Below, piece after piece: positions 44,684-55,725 of a stretch of 64,000 nt of DNA; position 1 is the first letter of the stretch, and each line of letters begins with the position of its first letter. The translations under genes were made by a program, and so were the position numbers. The notes below the pieces were generated by a model. The model saw nothing but the letters and a program-made list of their open reading frames with translations, was not told the DNA's origin and searched no databases. The stretch is from Prochlorococcus sp. AG-363-O06 (GTDB taxonomy: Bacteria; Cyanobacteriota; Cyanobacteriia; PCC-6307; Cyanobiaceae). Location: the NCBI GenBank assembly GCA_003280085.1, contig QCFY01000001.1, forward strand, positions 62,001-126,000. Direction: 5' to 3'.

Positions 44684-47476
44684 ATGCCTGACGAGGCTGA
44701 ACTACTGCAGGGCAACCTTTTTGGGGATTCTGACAAGGAACCCCATAAGAGGGAAAGCCCAATCTCCACTCCTTCGAGCATTGAGTTTTCTGAACAAGAA
44801 CTAATTCAAGATGCAAGAGCAAGACCTCGCAAAAATCAAAAAAATAGCCTTGACCTTAATCAAAAAGACAGAAGCAATTCCTCTAATAAGCAAAATGAAG
44901 AAAATCGAACAGACGTTTCAAACCATAGTCTCGTCGAAAAAGACCTCCTCACTCCAGTTCTTCGGCACTATGTGGACTTAAAGGAAGCAGCGCCTGAAAG
45001 GATTTTGCTTTACCGGCTTGGAGATTTCTTTGAATGCTTTTTTGAAGATGCAATTGAACTTTCCAGACTTCTTGAATTAACTCTTACGGGGAAGGAAGGC
45101 GGGAAGGCAATTGGCAGAGTACCTATGGCAGGCATCCCTCATCATGCAGCTGAAAGATACTGTGCAGAATTAATTAAAAAGGGATTCAGCATTGCCATAT
45201 GTGACCAATTAGAAGTGACTGCTGAAAAAGGCGGTCTACTTAAAAGAGGAATAACAAGAATACTCACTCCAGGAACAATCATTGAAGAAGGGATGCTTAC
45301 TGCAAGGCGAAATAACTGGCTTGCTGCGGTTGTTATCAATAAAACATTGACTGAACAAAAATTTAAATGGGGCCTTGCAAATGCTGATGTTAGTACTGGT
45401 GAATTTGTAATTACACAAAATGAAGGAGAGGATTCTCTGCTACTAGCTTTATCAGAACTAAACGCCTCGGAGATTATTTGGGATGGGAATGACGAGGGAA
45501 TAAAAAAGATATGGTGTCCTGCCAACACACATCTAGTAAATGCTGGCAAAACACTGTTCTCACTACATGAAGCTGAAAATTCGTTAAAAAAACACTTTAA
45601 AGTTCATTCAATTAAAGGTTTTGGGCTGGAAGATTTACCATTTGGCATGAGAGCAGCTGGTGGTCTAATTACATATTTGAAAAATACAAAGCCACTAAAG
45701 CAAGACGACTCAATAGATCTTCCAGAGTCAGTTCAAATTTCTCTAGATCTACCAAAAATTAGATTTACTGGTGATTCATTAACAATTGATTCTCAAACAA
45801 GACGAAATCTAGAGCTTACTACCACGCAAAGAGATGGACTATTTCATGGATCACTCTTATGGGCATTAGATAGAACTTATACTGCCATGGGTGCTCGATG
45901 TCTAAGACGTTGGCTTGAGTCACCATTAGTAGAAGAATCAGAGATTCTCTCTAGACAAAATTTAATTAGCAATCTTGTAAAAGAAAAATCTATTCGAAAT
46001 TCTATTAGGAAATTACTAAAAGCAATGGGCGATCTTGAACGTCTTTCAGGACGTGCAGGAGCTGGGCAAGCAGGTGCCAGAGATATCATTGCAATTGCTG
46101 ATGCCCTGAAACGGCTTCCGAAATTATCAAAAGAGATTGAACCAATAATAAGCAGTGAATCGGATTGCATAATTGAACTGCGTGAAATAAATCCAGAATT
46201 ATCAAAGCTTGAATCACTTATTAGGCATCAATTGGTAAGCAGTCCGCCTTTAAGCCTTAATGAAGGAGGGATTATTCTTGATAACGTCGACCCCCTTCTT
46301 GATGGTCTCAGAAATAGATTAGATGATCACAATAAATGGCTAAAAGGTCAAGAAGATGCAGAAAGAAGGCTTAGTAAAATTACCAACTTAAAATTACAAT
46401 ATCATCGAACATTTGGATATTTTTTATCAGTCAACAAATCCAAGTCTAATGATGTTCCTAATCATTGGATAAGAAGACAAACTTTATCTAATGAAGAACG
46501 CTTTATAACTCCTTCATTAAAAGAGCAAGAAGGCAAGATCTTTCAAGCCAAAGCTCGCACAAATCAAAGAGAGTATGAAATTTTCTCCAAGTTAAGAGAA
46601 GACGTGGGCAAGCACACAAGGGCAATACGTAAGGCTGCGCGAGCAGTCGCCTGTCTTGATGCATTAGCAAGCCTTGCCGAGATTGCAGCAACTAACTCTT
46701 ATTGCTGCCCTAAGATTATTGGTCCTAAATCAAAAGATCAAAGAAATATAATCATAAAAGGCTGTAGGCATCCAGTAGTAGAGCAACTTCTGGTAGAAGA
46801 AGCTTTCCAGGAGAATGATGTCAAATTAGGCTCTGAAACTGATCTGATTATTCTGACAGGTCCCAATGCAAGTGGGAAAAGCTGTTATCTACGTCAAATA
46901 GGTCTTATACAAATTTTAGCCCAAATAGGCAGCTGGGTGCCTGCTAGAGAAGCTGAATTGAGTATCACTGACAGAATATTTACTCGTGTTGGTGCTGTAG
47001 ATGATTTAACTGCTGGACAGTCAACTTTTATGGTTGAAATGACAGAAACAGCTTTAATACTCAATCAAGCTACTGACAAGTCATTAGTTCTTCTTGATGA
47101 AATTGGAAGAGGAACAGCAACATTTGATGGGCTATCAATTGCCTGGGCAGTGAGTGAATGTTTAGCCAATGAAATAAAAAGCAGAACAATATTTGCAACT
47201 CACTATCACGAATTAAATACTCTTTCAGAAAAAATGAATAATGTTGAAAACTTTCAAGTTCTAGTTGAGGAAACTGGTGATGATCTGATCTTTCTACATA
47301 AAGTTGCGCCGGGAGGAGCAAGTAGAAGTTATGGGATCGAAGCAGCTCGCTTGTCAGGCGTTCCAATAACTGTCATTAAAAGAGCAAAAGACTTGCTCTC
47401 AGGTTTAGAAAATAAAGAACTTATTATTAATAATGAAGAATCTGAAACCCATAAGCTTATTAGAGCTGCTGCATGA
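44684..47476 (+). CDS. mutS: DNA mismatch repair protein MutS
   Basis: A 930-residue protein. After an unusual N-terminal extension of about 85 residues, rich in Lys, Gln, Asn and Ser, comes the mismatch-binding domain ([14 protein letters not shown]). The clamp and lever follow, then the ATPase with [13 protein letters not shown] (Walker A), [14 protein letters not shown] (Walker B) and FATHYHEL. It binds mismatches and starts repair with MutL. ATG start at 44684, no gene overlap upstream. Its stop is three bases from the stop of the opposing cobH. Confidence 0.97.
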   Translation: MPDEAELLQGNLFGDSDKEPHKRESPISTPSSIEFSEQELIQDARARPRKNQKNSLDLNQKDRSNSSNKQNEENRTDVSNHSLVEKDLLTPVLRHYVDLKEAAPERILLYRLGDFFECFFEDAIELSRLLELTLTGKEGGKAIGRVPMAGIPHHAAERYCAELIKKGFSIAICDQLEVTAEKGGLLKRGITRILTPGTIIEEGMLTARRNNWLAAVVINKTLTEQKFKWGLANADVSTGEFVITQNEGEDSLLLALSELNASEIIWDGNDEGIKKIWCPANTHLVNAGKTLFSLHEAENSLKKHFKVHSIKGFGLEDLPFGMRAAGGLITYLKNTKPLKQDDSIDLPESVQISLDLPKIRFTGDSLTIDSQTRRNLELTTTQRDGLFHGSLLWALDRTYTAMGARCLRRWLESPLVEESEILSRQNLISNLVKEKSIRNSIRKLLKAMGDLERLSGRAGAGQAGARDIIAIADALKRLPKLSKEIEPIISSESDCIIELREINPELSKLESLIRHQLVSSPPLSLNEGGIILDNVDPLLDGLRNRLDDHNKWLKGQEDAERRLSKITNLKLQYHRTFGYFLSVNKSKSNDVPNHWIRRQTLSNEERFITPSLKEQEGKIFQAKARTNQREYEIFSKLREDVGKHTRAIRKAARAVACLDALASLAEIAATNSYCCPKIIGPKSKDQRNIIIKGCRHPVVEQLLVEEAFQENDVKLGSETDLIILTGPNASGKSCYLRQIGLIQILAQIGSWVPAREAELSITDRIFTRVGAVDDLTAGQSTFMVEMTETALILNQATDKSLVLLDEIGRGTATFDGLSIAWAVSECLANEIKSRTIFATHYHELNTLSEKMNNVENFQVLVEETGDDLIFLHKVAPGGASRSYGIEAARLSGVPITVIKRAKDLLSGLENKELIINNEESETHKLIRAAA

Positions 47477-47479
47477 CAT

Positions 47480-48121
47480 TTAAGATACACAAGCCCGCAT
47501 TAATGCATTAATAGCTGCTGCTGCTAGAGAAGCACCTCCACGTGAACCTCTAATGCAAATATGTGGTAAATCACTTTTAAAAAGATTTTCTTTACTTTCT
47601 TGGACGCCTACGAAACCAACTGGCATGCCGATTGTCAAGCTAGGCAAAGAATAACCTTTGGAAACCAACATTAATAACACTTCTAAGGCCGTGGGGGAAC
47701 TACCAATGACTACTATTGGGGAGCATTTTTTGGAATATTTTTTTGTCAGCTCATTCCATGCTAAATCCATTCCAATAGAAGTCCTTGTCAAATTTCCAGA
47801 AACTTGCTTAGGTGCCCATTCAATCATTGATAAAACCTTGGCGTTAATTGTCCTCGCAGACATAGGTCTTACAGCAGCAGCAGCCATCTCTGTATCTGTA
47901 AGAATTGGTGCTCCTCGCATCAATGCATCTATTCCTAATTCACAGGCATTTGAACTGAAGGACAAATAATCTTTAAGGCTAAAATCACCACTACTATGGA
48001 TTACTCGTTCCAATACTTGTTGCTGCAATGCATTTAATCCTGTATACCCCAATTCAGCTTGGATTAATTGAAGACTGCGCCGAAAGATTGGATGGTCAAG
48101 AGAACTCATATGGGCAATCAT
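47480..48121 (-). CDS. cobH: Precorrin-8X methylmutase
   Basis: A 213-residue protein. ERVIHSSGDFSLKDYL carries the catalytic His; RGAPILTDTEMAAAAV and PVGFVGVQESKENL are CobH/CbiC signatures. It moves a methyl group to form hydrogenobyrinate or cobyrinate in B12 synthesis. The first ATG is used; an internal ATG four codons in is an alternative. Convergent with mutS and divergent from holA. Confidence 0.96.
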   Translation of the reverse strand: MIAHMSSLDHPIFRRSLQLIQAELGYTGLNALQQQVLERVIHSSGDFSLKDYLSFSSNACELGIDALMRGAPILTDTEMAAAAVRPMSARTINAKVLSMIEWAPKQVSGNLTRTSIGMDLAWNELTKKYSKKCSPIVVIGSSPTALEVLLMLVSKGYSLPSLTIGMPVGFVGVQESKENLFKSDLPHICIRGSRGGASLAAAAINALMRACVS

Positions 48122-48173
48122 AAAACTAATTCGTTAAAAGTTGACCAAAAACCAACCTAAAGATTATTACCAA

Positions 48174-49184
48174 ATGCCAATACATTTAATCTGGGGTGAT
48201 GACTCTACAGCTATAGAGCGTGAGACAAAAAGATTAGTAGAAACAATCGTTGATTCGTCTTGGGCAAGTATCAACCTATCCCGTCTTGATGGAGCTGATC
48301 TAGGACAAGCAAAACAAGCGTTGGAAGAAGCTCGAACTCCAGCATTCGGAAGTGGGGGAAGATTAATTATAGTTAAGAGAAGCCCCTTCTGTAATAATTG
48401 CACAGTCGAAATCAGCCATTTATTCGAAGACAGCTTAGACCTAATACCAGATAATTCTCATCTTGTATTAATAAACTCAAGCAAACCAGATGGCAGGCTT
48501 AAAAGTACCAAAGTTCTAAGAAAATTAATTAAATTCAATCAATGCCTGGAGAAAAGTTTCTTGCTTCCAGCTTTCTGGGATCAGCAATCTCAAAAAGAAT
48601 ATATAAATAAAATGGCTGACGAATTAGGATTATCCTTAGAAGAAAATGCTGCAGTAAGTCTTGTTGAAGCTATAGGAAATGATAGTTCTAGGCTAAGGTC
48701 AGAACTGGAAAAACTAACCTTATATGCGAGCATAGGAAATGAAAGCAACCAAGATTCAAAAGAGTTAAAAATTACCAATGAAATGGTTAATCTATTAATC
48801 GATGGGGTATCGACAAACTCATTAAAAGTAGGCGACTCTTTGTTATCTAATGATTGGGGTGAGGCTCTTGAAAGATTGGATACGCTTATAGATTCAGGAG
48901 AACCTGCGCTGAGAATATTAGCGACTCTCATTGGTCAAGTTAGAGGCTGGCTCTGGATCACCCTATTAGAAGAAACAGGTGAAAGAGATGTTGCAATTAT
49001 TGCCAAAGCCGCAGGCATTGCAAATCCAAAAAGAATTTATATTTTACGCAAGCAAATTCAAGGTAAACCCCCTAGTCACTTCCTTATGCTACTAAGTAAC
49101 TTATTGGATATCGAAACAGCAATCAAAAGAGGCGGAGGCGCAAAAGACGCTTTTAAAGATGCACTAGTTAAGAAAATTACCTAA
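48174..49184 (+). CDS. holA: DNA polymerase III subunit delta
   Basis: A 336-residue clamp-loader subunit beginning MPIHLIWGDDSTAIERETK; an upstream TTG at 48141 would add 11 residues with no family support. Residues 1-130 form the AAA-like domain, and the C-terminal collar has LATLIGQVRGWLWITLL. It opens the beta clamp. Sequence divergence is usual for HolA, so the call rests on the overall pattern and gene order. Confidence 0.9.
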   Translation: MPIHLIWGDDSTAIERETKRLVETIVDSSWASINLSRLDGADLGQAKQALEEARTPAFGSGGRLIIVKRSPFCNNCTVEISHLFEDSLDLIPDNSHLVLINSSKPDGRLKSTKVLRKLIKFNQCLEKSFLLPAFWDQQSQKEYINKMADELGLSLEENAAVSLVEAIGNDSSRLRSELEKLTLYASIGNESNQDSKELKITNEMVNLLIDGVSTNSLKVGDSLLSNDWGEALERLDTLIDSGEPALRILATLIGQVRGWLWITLLEETGERDVAIIAKAAGIANPKRIYILRKQIQGKPPSHFLMLLSNLLDIETAIKRGGGAKDAFKDALVKKIT

Positions 49185-49230
49185 AAATGACGCCGCACTG
49201 AAATAATCAGAACCTACCTAGTGGAAATAG

Positions 49231-51006
49231 ATGGCTTTATTAGTCCAAAAATTCGGCGGCACCTCAGTAGGAACCGTCCAAAGAATAAAAGCTGTCGCTA
49301 AAAGAATTGCAGAAAGCAAGGATATCGGCCATGAAATTGTGGTGGTTGTTTCTGCCATGGGGCAAACAACAGATGAGTTAACTGCTCTAGCTAAAGGAAT
49401 TAGCAGCAATCCCCCGCAAAGGGAAATGGACATGTTGCTATCTACTGGGGAACAAGTCTCAATTGCATTACTGTCAATAGCTCTGAATGAACTTGGCATT
49501 CAGGCAATATCAATGACTGGCTCACAAGTTGGAATTGTTACCGAATCTTCTCATGGAAAGGCTCGAATCCTAGAAGTGCGAACTGAGCGATTGCGAAAAC
49601 TAATTAATGAGGGACTAGTTGTTGTTGTGGCTGGATTTCAAGGGACAAGCCTCAGTAGCGGAGGCACTGCAGAAATCACGACACTTGGAAGGGGTGGCTC
49701 AGACACTTCAGCGGTGGCTTTGGCAACAGCACTTAACGCAGAAGCATGCGAAATCTATACAGATGTCCCTGGAGTTTTAACAACCGACCCAAGAAAAGTC
49801 CCAAACGCACAGCTAATGGAAAAAGTTAGTTGTGATGAAATGCTTGAACTTGCAAGTCTTGGAGCTGCGGTATTGCACCCCAGAGCAGTAGAGATTGCAA
49901 GAAACTATGGAGTCAATCTTATTGTTCGATCAAGCTTGAGCAATGAGCCTGGTACAACATTAACGAGTAGCAGTAAACGCCCATTGGGTCGAGAAGGACT
50001 TGAACTTGGCAAACCTGTAGATGGATTAGAACTCGTAGAGGATCAAGCGGTCGTAGGGCTTTCGCATGTTCCGGATCAGCCAGGAATTGCAGCACAACTT
50101 TTCGAAAATCTTTCCCAAGGAGGCATCAACGTTGATTTAATTATCCAAGCAACACATGAAGGCAATAGTAATGACATTACCTTCACTGTAAGTAATCAAG
50201 ATCTAGAAAAAGCAAAAGATCTTTCTGAAAAACTTATTCAAAGTCTTGGTGGTGAAATCTCAACACAAAAAGGAATGAGCAAAATTAGTATTAGTGGGGC
50301 AGGAATAATGGGGAGGCCTGGTATTGCCGCAACTCTTTTTGATACACTTTCAAGAACAGGAATCAATCTTCGCCTAATTGCAACCAGTGAAGTCAAAGTA
50401 AGCTGTGTAATTGATTCGAAACTAGGTGTAAAAGGAATAAGAGCGATTAGTGAAGCTTTTGAACTAAGTGAAAGCCAAATTAATATTAATCCAAAAAATA
50501 AAGGCATAGGTGAACCAGAGGTTCGGGGAGTTGCATTAGACCCAGATCAAGCTCAGGCTAGTGTGCGAAAAGTGCCTGACAAGCCTGGAACGGCAGCAGC
50601 TCTTTGCGCTGCTTTAGCAGATGCTGGTATAAGTCTAGATGCAATTGTCCAGTCTGAAAGAATCAATAATGGTGGTAGTCGAGATATTAGTTTTACTCTA
50701 AAAAAAGATGATAGAAATAAAGCTGGTAATGCACTGGTGCCATTGTTGGCACAATGGCCAGGGGCAACACTTGAAGATGGACCACCTGTATCAAGAATAA
50801 GTGCTGTTGGTGCAGGAATGCCAGCAACTGCAGGCACTGCTGGACGCATGTTCCGGGCTCTAGCCGATGCAAAAATCAATATAGAAATGATTGCAACTAG
50901 TGAAATAAGAACAAGCTGTTTAGTATCAGCTAATGATGGTGTCAGAGCTCTCCAAGCAGTTCATAAGATATTTAATTTAGATAGGAATAACAAGGCAAAT
51001 TCCTAA
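49231..51006 (+). CDS. lysC: Aspartate kinase with four ACT repeats
   Basis: A 591-residue protein. LLVQKFGGTSVG starts the kinase, GRGGSDTSAVALATAL and YTDVPGVLTTDPR complete it. After residue 270 two pairs of ACT domains follow (VGLSHVPDQPGIAAQLFENL; ISGAGIMGRPGIAATLFDTL; VRKVPDKPGTAAALCAAL; ISAVGAGMPATAGTAGRMFR). Two tandem pairs are the usual cyanobacterial form and probably bind lysine and threonine for feedback control. It makes aspartyl phosphate for lysine, threonine and methionine. Functions with asd and dapA further on. Confidence 0.96.
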   Translation: MALLVQKFGGTSVGTVQRIKAVAKRIAESKDIGHEIVVVVSAMGQTTDELTALAKGISSNPPQREMDMLLSTGEQVSIALLSIALNELGIQAISMTGSQVGIVTESSHGKARILEVRTERLRKLINEGLVVVVAGFQGTSLSSGGTAEITTLGRGGSDTSAVALATALNAEACEIYTDVPGVLTTDPRKVPNAQLMEKVSCDEMLELASLGAAVLHPRAVEIARNYGVNLIVRSSLSNEPGTTLTSSSKRPLGREGLELGKPVDGLELVEDQAVVGLSHVPDQPGIAAQLFENLSQGGINVDLIIQATHEGNSNDITFTVSNQDLEKAKDLSEKLIQSLGGEISTQKGMSKISISGAGIMGRPGIAATLFDTLSRTGINLRLIATSEVKVSCVIDSKLGVKGIRAISEAFELSESQININPKNKGIGEPEVRGVALDPDQAQASVRKVPDKPGTAAALCAALADAGISLDAIVQSERINNGGSRDISFTLKKDDRNKAGNALVPLLAQWPGATLEDGPPVSRISAVGAGMPATAGTAGRMFRALADAKINIEMIATSEIRTSCLVSANDGVRALQAVHKIFNLDRNNKANS

Positions 51007-51007
51007 A

Positions 51008-51571
51008 CTATTGATTAGTATTTTGATTCAGCTTTTGATACTCTAAGGCTCTAAGTAGAAGCACTAAAACAGCTTTAGGCCTATTTTGATTCAAATAAGC
51101 TTCTTGCTCTTGTAAAGAGGTATATTGCTTAAATGTACTTTTAGAAGACTGCAAGCCTATAGGAATAACAGCTTTCAGATCACCATTTAAATGCTGTAAA
51201 ACATGAATAAATTCATGCGTAATTAACTGACAGAATACTTCTGGGGTCATAGGCCTTTCCTTAAAAATGATTTTACCTATTCGCCCTCTAAATGCTTCAT
51301 AAGTTGCGTCTTTACCAGGCAATAAAGGCTGCCCTGAGGCAACTTCTACACCAAGTTTCTTACCTAACGACAAGATGTCAGTGGCCAATCCAGGATGATC
51401 ATCACAAGTAACCTGAAAAGAACCTACGGACGCATTAATAAGATCTAGATTCAATTTGACGAATTTTTCAAATTTTGTTTGCGATTCAAGGGCATATATA
51501 GCATTATTATTCAGACTAGCAAAAGGCAAAATAATAGAAATATATAAAATAAACCGAATTAGTTTGAACAT
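51008..51571 (-). CDS. Secreted protein with HExxH motif, function unknown
   Basis: A 187-residue protein from the ATG at 51571; a TTG at 51580 would overlap uvrB's stop. An N-terminal hydrophobic segment (FKLIRFILYISIILPFASL) with a following ALES looks like a signal peptide. Residues CQLITHEFIHVLQHLNGDLK contain HEFIH, an HExxH zinc-metallopeptidase pattern. No further zinc ligand can be named. Downstream of uvrB in the same direction, only a few bases apart. A peptidase role is inference. Confidence 0.72.
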   Translation of the reverse strand: MFKLIRFILYISIILPFASLNNNAIYALESQTKFEKFVKLNLDLINASVGSFQVTCDDHPGLATDILSLGKKLGVEVASGQPLLPGKDATYEAFRGRIGKIIFKERPMTPEVFCQLITHEFIHVLQHLNGDLKAVIPIGLQSSKSTFKQYTSLQEQEAYLNQNRPKAVLVLLLRALEYQKLNQNTNQ

Positions 51572-51576
51572 TCGAT

Positions 51577-53616
51577 TCAAGAATGGCCAGAAAGTTTTTT
51601 TCTCAAAGATCTAATCTTATCCCTAAGACTAGCCGCTTGTTCAAAGTCCAAATTCTTAGCAGCTGAATTCATTTTTAACTCTAATTGATCAATCAGCTCT
51701 GGCAATAATTCTATGCTCAAATCTTTAGAACCAGAAGTCATCAAGGCTTTTACAGCATCACCTGCAAGATCCAGGAAATCCTCATTATTTTCTTCCTTTT
51801 GGAGTTTGCGGGAAAGTTCTAAGAAAGAAAGAATGGAATTCGTTGGCTTTTTACCTGCTGGTTTAGGAATAATTCCATGTTTTTTATTATATGCAATTTG
51901 AATTTCGCGCCTCCTATTTGTCTCCTCAATAGCCCTTATCATTGAATCTGTCAATTTATCTGCATACATAATTGCTAGCCCCTCAACATGTCGAGCAGCT
52001 CGTCCAATAGTTTGAATTAAAGATCGCTCAGCACGCAAAAAGCCTTCTTTATCTGCATCTAAAATCACTACAAGAGAAACTTCTGGCAAATCTAATCCTT
52101 CTCTTAACAAATTCACACCAACCAGTACATCATATTCCCCTATCCTAAGGTCTTGAATAATTTCAATCCTTTCAATAGAGTGAATCTCAGAATGCAAATA
52201 ACGCACACGAACTTTATTCTCTGCTAAGTAGTCTGTTAAATCTTCAGCCATTCTTTTAGTTAGGGTTGTAATTAAAACGCGTTCTTTCTTAATAGCTCGA
52301 ATTCTTATCTCACCTAACAAATTATCAACTTGTCCTTCTGTAGGGCGAACCTCTACGATTGGATCTAAAACGCCCGTTGGTCTAATTACTTGCTCAATTA
52401 TCCCTCCTTTACTTTGAGTTAATTCCCACTCGCCAGGCGTGGCACTAATAAAAACTGTTTGCGTTGCCTTATTCCAAAACTCAACACTCTTTAAAGGGCG
52501 ATTATCTGCTGCACTTGGAAGTCTAAACCCATGCTCAATTAAAACCTTCTTTCTTGCTTGATCTCCATTGTACATTGCTTTTAATTGCGAGCAAGTTACA
52601 TGGCTTTCATCTACAAATAATAGCCAATCTTTCGGGAAGTAATCTATAAGGCATTCTGGAGGTGTTCCTTCTTCTCTTCCGGAAAGATGTCTCGCATAAT
52701 TTTCAACACCATTACAATATCCGACTTGCCTTAACATCTCTAAATCATAATTCGTACGCTGCTCTAACCTTTGTGCTTCTAAGAGCATTCCATTATCATT
52801 GAAAAAATCTAAGCGATCATCAAGTTCGCTTTTTATTGCCTTTATTGCATGATCAAGTCTATCCTTTGGTGTAACAAAATGCTTAGCTGGGTATATATTA
52901 ATTGAGTCTAGAGTTTGAAGAATTTCGCCAGTAATTGGATCAACATATCTAATGGCTTCAATCTCATCCCCAAAAAATTCTATTCTCACTAATCTGTCAT
53001 CATAAGCAGGGCCTATTTCTAAAACATCTCCCTTAACACGAAACCTGCCTCTTGTTATCTCTAGATCATTTCTATCATATTGATTATTTACCATTTCTCT
53101 TAGTGAATTCCTGATATCTATATTTTCCCCTACATTAAATTTAACGGAAGCCTTTAAATATTCACTTGGTATTCCTAAGCCATATATACAGCTAATCGAA
53201 GCTACAACAATGACATCTCTTCGCTCAAAAAGAGAGCGTGTAGCCGAATGACGCAACATATCAATCTCCTCATTGATTGAAGCTGTTTTCTCTATATAAG
53301 TATCACTTACAGGTACATATGCCTCTGGTTGATAATAATCATAATAAGAGATAAAGTATTCAACTGCATTATTAGGAAAAAATTCTCTTAACTCATTGCA
53401 TAATTGCGCTGCAAGAGTCTTATTATGAGCTAAAACCAAGGCTGGCCTGCCTGTCTTGGCAATTACATTTGCCACTGTAAATGTCTTACCTGTGCCTGTT
53501 GCCCCTAAAAGAGTTTGATAACGCTTTCCATCATTTAAACCATTGATTAAATTCACTATTGCAGTTGGTTGATCTCCCTTAGGAAAATATGGTGCCTCAA
53601 GAGAATATTTAGACAT
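51577..53616 (-). CDS. uvrB: Excinuclease ABC subunit B
   Basis: A 679-residue protein of normal length. [16 protein letters not shown] is Walker [13 protein letters not shown] is the beta-hairpin that inserts into damaged [20 protein letters not shown] and [10 protein letters not shown] are helicase motifs; the C-terminal UVR domain reads [18 protein letters not shown]. It verifies lesions and loads UvrC. ATG start. The 184 bases upstream contain a strong hairpin and no gene. Confidence 0.98.
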   Translation of the reverse strand: MSKYSLEAPYFPKGDQPTAIVNLINGLNDGKRYQTLLGATGTGKTFTVANVIAKTGRPALVLAHNKTLAAQLCNELREFFPNNAVEYFISYYDYYQPEAYVPVSDTYIEKTASINEEIDMLRHSATRSLFERRDVIVVASISCIYGLGIPSEYLKASVKFNVGENIDIRNSLREMVNNQYDRNDLEITRGRFRVKGDVLEIGPAYDDRLVRIEFFGDEIEAIRYVDPITGEILQTLDSINIYPAKHFVTPKDRLDHAIKAIKSELDDRLDFFNDNGMLLEAQRLEQRTNYDLEMLRQVGYCNGVENYARHLSGREEGTPPECLIDYFPKDWLLFVDESHVTCSQLKAMYNGDQARKKVLIEHGFRLPSAADNRPLKSVEFWNKATQTVFISATPGEWELTQSKGGIIEQVIRPTGVLDPIVEVRPTEGQVDNLLGEIRIRAIKKERVLITTLTKRMAEDLTDYLAENKVRVRYLHSEIHSIERIEIIQDLRIGEYDVLVGVNLLREGLDLPEVSLVVILDADKEGFLRAERSLIQTIGRAARHVEGLAIMYADKLTDSMIRAIEETNRRREIQIAYNKKHGIIPKPAGKKPTNSILSFLELSRKLQKEENNEDFLDLAGDAVKALMTSGSKDLSIELLPELIDQLELKMNSAAKNLDFEQAASLRDKIRSLRKKLSGHS

Positions 53617-53721
53617 TTAAATCTTCGAGCTTAAGCATCAGAATTAATTGATAAATAGATTATTTGTGGAGAATTCAATAGAAAAAGAATCCTCATAGAT
53701 GCTTCTTTCTATTAATTGGCA

Positions 53722-53755
53722 AGCTTTAAAGACCATCTGGAAAGTCTTTAAAGCT
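53722..53755 (+). promoter_or_regulatory. Perfect 12-bp inverted repeat in the uvrB / ycf23-like gap
   Basis: Arms agctttaaagac (53722-53733) and gtctttaaagct (53744-53755) are perfect complements around a 10-base loop. On the plus strand a T-rich stretch (cttggttttggtttg) follows. On the minus strand it lies 46 bases after the stop of the ycf23-like gene but without a U-run. It could end that transcript, or close a small RNA on the plus strand. Strand is therefore uncertain. Confidence 0.5.
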
Positions 53756-53800
53756 CTTGGTTTTGGTTTGTAGATCCATTTAGAACAAGCGCAATATTAT

Positions 53801-54586
53801 CTAACTCTTTACTGAATCCACAGTAAAGGTACTAGCAGAATCGACTGCTATGCGTAAACGTTTAACAACAGCAGACATTGCCAACTCACTTTCCAGCCTA
53901 TTAATTGCAGAGCCAATACCCACTCCATTTGCGCCAGAGACAAGCGCCATTGGAACCGTTACCGAAGTCAAACCAGAGGAGCAGATAATCGGGGTTTGCA
54001 AATTAGCTTCTCGAAAAGCCTCTGAAATAGTTTGAACTGCAGCCAGGGTTGGTGCGGCTTTTTCGATTAAGCCCAAAGTGCCCGAGCTTACCGGCCTAGA
54101 AACAACTCCCCCTTCAGTCTGAATAAAATCAGCTCCTTCTGCTACAAGATCAAATGCCAATTGACTCTGCTGATCTAAAGGTAAAACATGTGGAACAGTC
54201 ACTGACAACAAAATTTCAGGAAAGAGTTGGCGCGTTTGAATTGTTAAAGCCAAAACTTCATCAGCATCAAAAAAGCGTCCTTGAGGATAAAAAGAATCGA
54301 AATTTCCAATTTCAACCATAGAAGCACCTGCAGAAATAGCAGGGCCAAAAAGATTAGGTTCCACCGCACTGACGCATACAGGGAGCCCAGAAGCTTCAAT
54401 GGCTAAATTGACCAAATCAGGACTGCAAGCAACGTCCAAGAAATCCGCATCCCCGACACTTGCCGCTCTGGCAACACGGGCTACAGAAGAACTGTCAAAA
54501 TTACTTAAACCTGAAATAATCTTGAGTAGAGAACGCCTTTGCAAGCGATCCTGAAACTTTCTTGGGAAAATATGCAAACTTGTCAT
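53801..54586 (-). CDS. DUF561/Ycf23-like protein
   Basis: A 261-residue TIM-barrel-like protein from the ATG at 54586; a GTG at 54622 would add 12 residues but lacks support. The chain has barrel strands such as DADFLDVACSPDLVNLAIEA, SMVEIGNFDSFYPQG, LSVTVPHVLPLDQQ, DFIQTEGG and SGANGVGIGSAIN, in the order of the plastid Ycf23/DUF561 family. Function of the family is not established. Divergent from tilS. Confidence 0.82.
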   Translation of the reverse strand: MTSLHIFPRKFQDRLQRRSLLKIISGLSNFDSSSVARVARAASVGDADFLDVACSPDLVNLAIEASGLPVCVSAVEPNLFGPAISAGASMVEIGNFDSFYPQGRFFDADEVLALTIQTRQLFPEILLSVTVPHVLPLDQQSQLAFDLVAEGADFIQTEGGVVSRPVSSGTLGLIEKAAPTLAAVQTISEAFREANLQTPIICSSGLTSVTVPMALVSGANGVGIGSAINRLESELAMSAVVKRLRIAVDSASTFTVDSVKS

Positions 54587-54673
54587 TAAAAGACCAACGA
54601 ATAATTTGATTGTGCCATCCACAAGCGCAAAGATCTAACAAACTAAATACAAAAGAGGAATAAGCCCAAAACA

Positions 54674-55693
54674 ATGGCTAGTTCAACTAAAGCCTCAATG
54701 CCCTGGAGCCATTGGCATGAAAGGCTTCATAAACGACTCAGAGATAATCCAAAGCTACTTCCTCAAGGTGCTTCACTCCTTTTATCTATATCGGGAGGGC
54801 AAGACTCAATGGCTTTGTTAAAGCTAATAGTTGATTTAAAAAGAATTTATTGCTGGAATCTAAACATTTGGCATGGTGACCATGGGTGGCACGAGCACTC
54901 TGAAGAAATCAGGAAAGAGCTTCAAAAATGGTGCAGAGGACAAGATTTGAACTTCTTCTATGACCACACTGATAAAAAACAAACTAAAAGTGAATCTTTA
55001 GCAAGAGAATGGCGATATAGTCAACTTACTAAATTGGCCGAGAAGCTAATAACTAATGAACCACAAAGTAATTGTATATATATCATTACTGGTCATACCA
55101 GTAGTGACAAAGCAGAGACCTTGATTATCAATCTTGCTAGAGGAGCACACCTTGCAGGGCTAAGTAGCCTGCAAGAAAAGCGAATGCTTGGGGACAAAAT
55201 TGAATTAATACGCCCAATGCTTGGCTTTAGCAGAAATGAAACATCCCAAATTTGCAATGAAATGAAGCTGCCAATTTGGCTAGATCCAAGCAACCAAAAT
55301 ACAAGCCTAGTTAGAAATAAAATTCGCAAATATGTAATTCCTGTTCTAGAAGAAAACTATCCAGGCTGTAGTATCAGAATTGCAGCGATGTCTCAAAGAC
55401 TGAGTAAATACAAAGATGACCAATATGCCCTGGCTTCTTTAGCTTTAAAAAGCTTACAGTTATATGATGGGCTCAACCGAAAAGAGCTGAACAAGCTAAC
55501 ACTAACTGCAAAAAATACAATAATAGAAAATTGGCTAAAGCAAAATGGTGTCGAATCAATCTCTGCTAACAAGCTGGAAAACTTAAGTCATAGACTTGAT
55601 ACAGGCAAGTCACCTGGCAGTCAAGAGATAGGAGATGGATTGAAAATTGTTTGGGAAAAGGAAATAATTAAAATCCAACCAACTAAAAATTAA
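54674..55693 (+). CDS. tilS: tRNA(Ile)-lysidine synthase
   Basis: A 339-residue PP-loop ATPase. LLLSISGGQDSMALLKL carries the SGGxDS ATP-binding loop, IWHGDHGWHEHSEE the substrate region, GHTSSDKAETLI and LDPSNQNTSLVRNKIR are hallmark motifs. It converts C34 of tRNA-Ile(CAU) to lysidine, needed to decode AUA. Short cyanobacterial form lacking the long C-terminal domains of E. coli TilS. Convergent with rnj. Confidence 0.96.
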   Translation: MASSTKASMPWSHWHERLHKRLRDNPKLLPQGASLLLSISGGQDSMALLKLIVDLKRIYCWNLNIWHGDHGWHEHSEEIRKELQKWCRGQDLNFFYDHTDKKQTKSESLAREWRYSQLTKLAEKLITNEPQSNCIYIITGHTSSDKAETLIINLARGAHLAGLSSLQEKRMLGDKIELIRPMLGFSRNETSQICNEMKLPIWLDPSNQNTSLVRNKIRKYVIPVLEENYPGCSIRIAAMSQRLSKYKDDQYALASLALKSLQLYDGLNRKELNKLTLTAKNTIIENWLKQNGVESISANKLENLSHRLDTGKSPGSQEIGDGLKIVWEKEIIKIQPTKN

Positions 55694-55725
55694 AAGACAA
55701 GTCCTTTGGCCCAAACTTGAACTAA

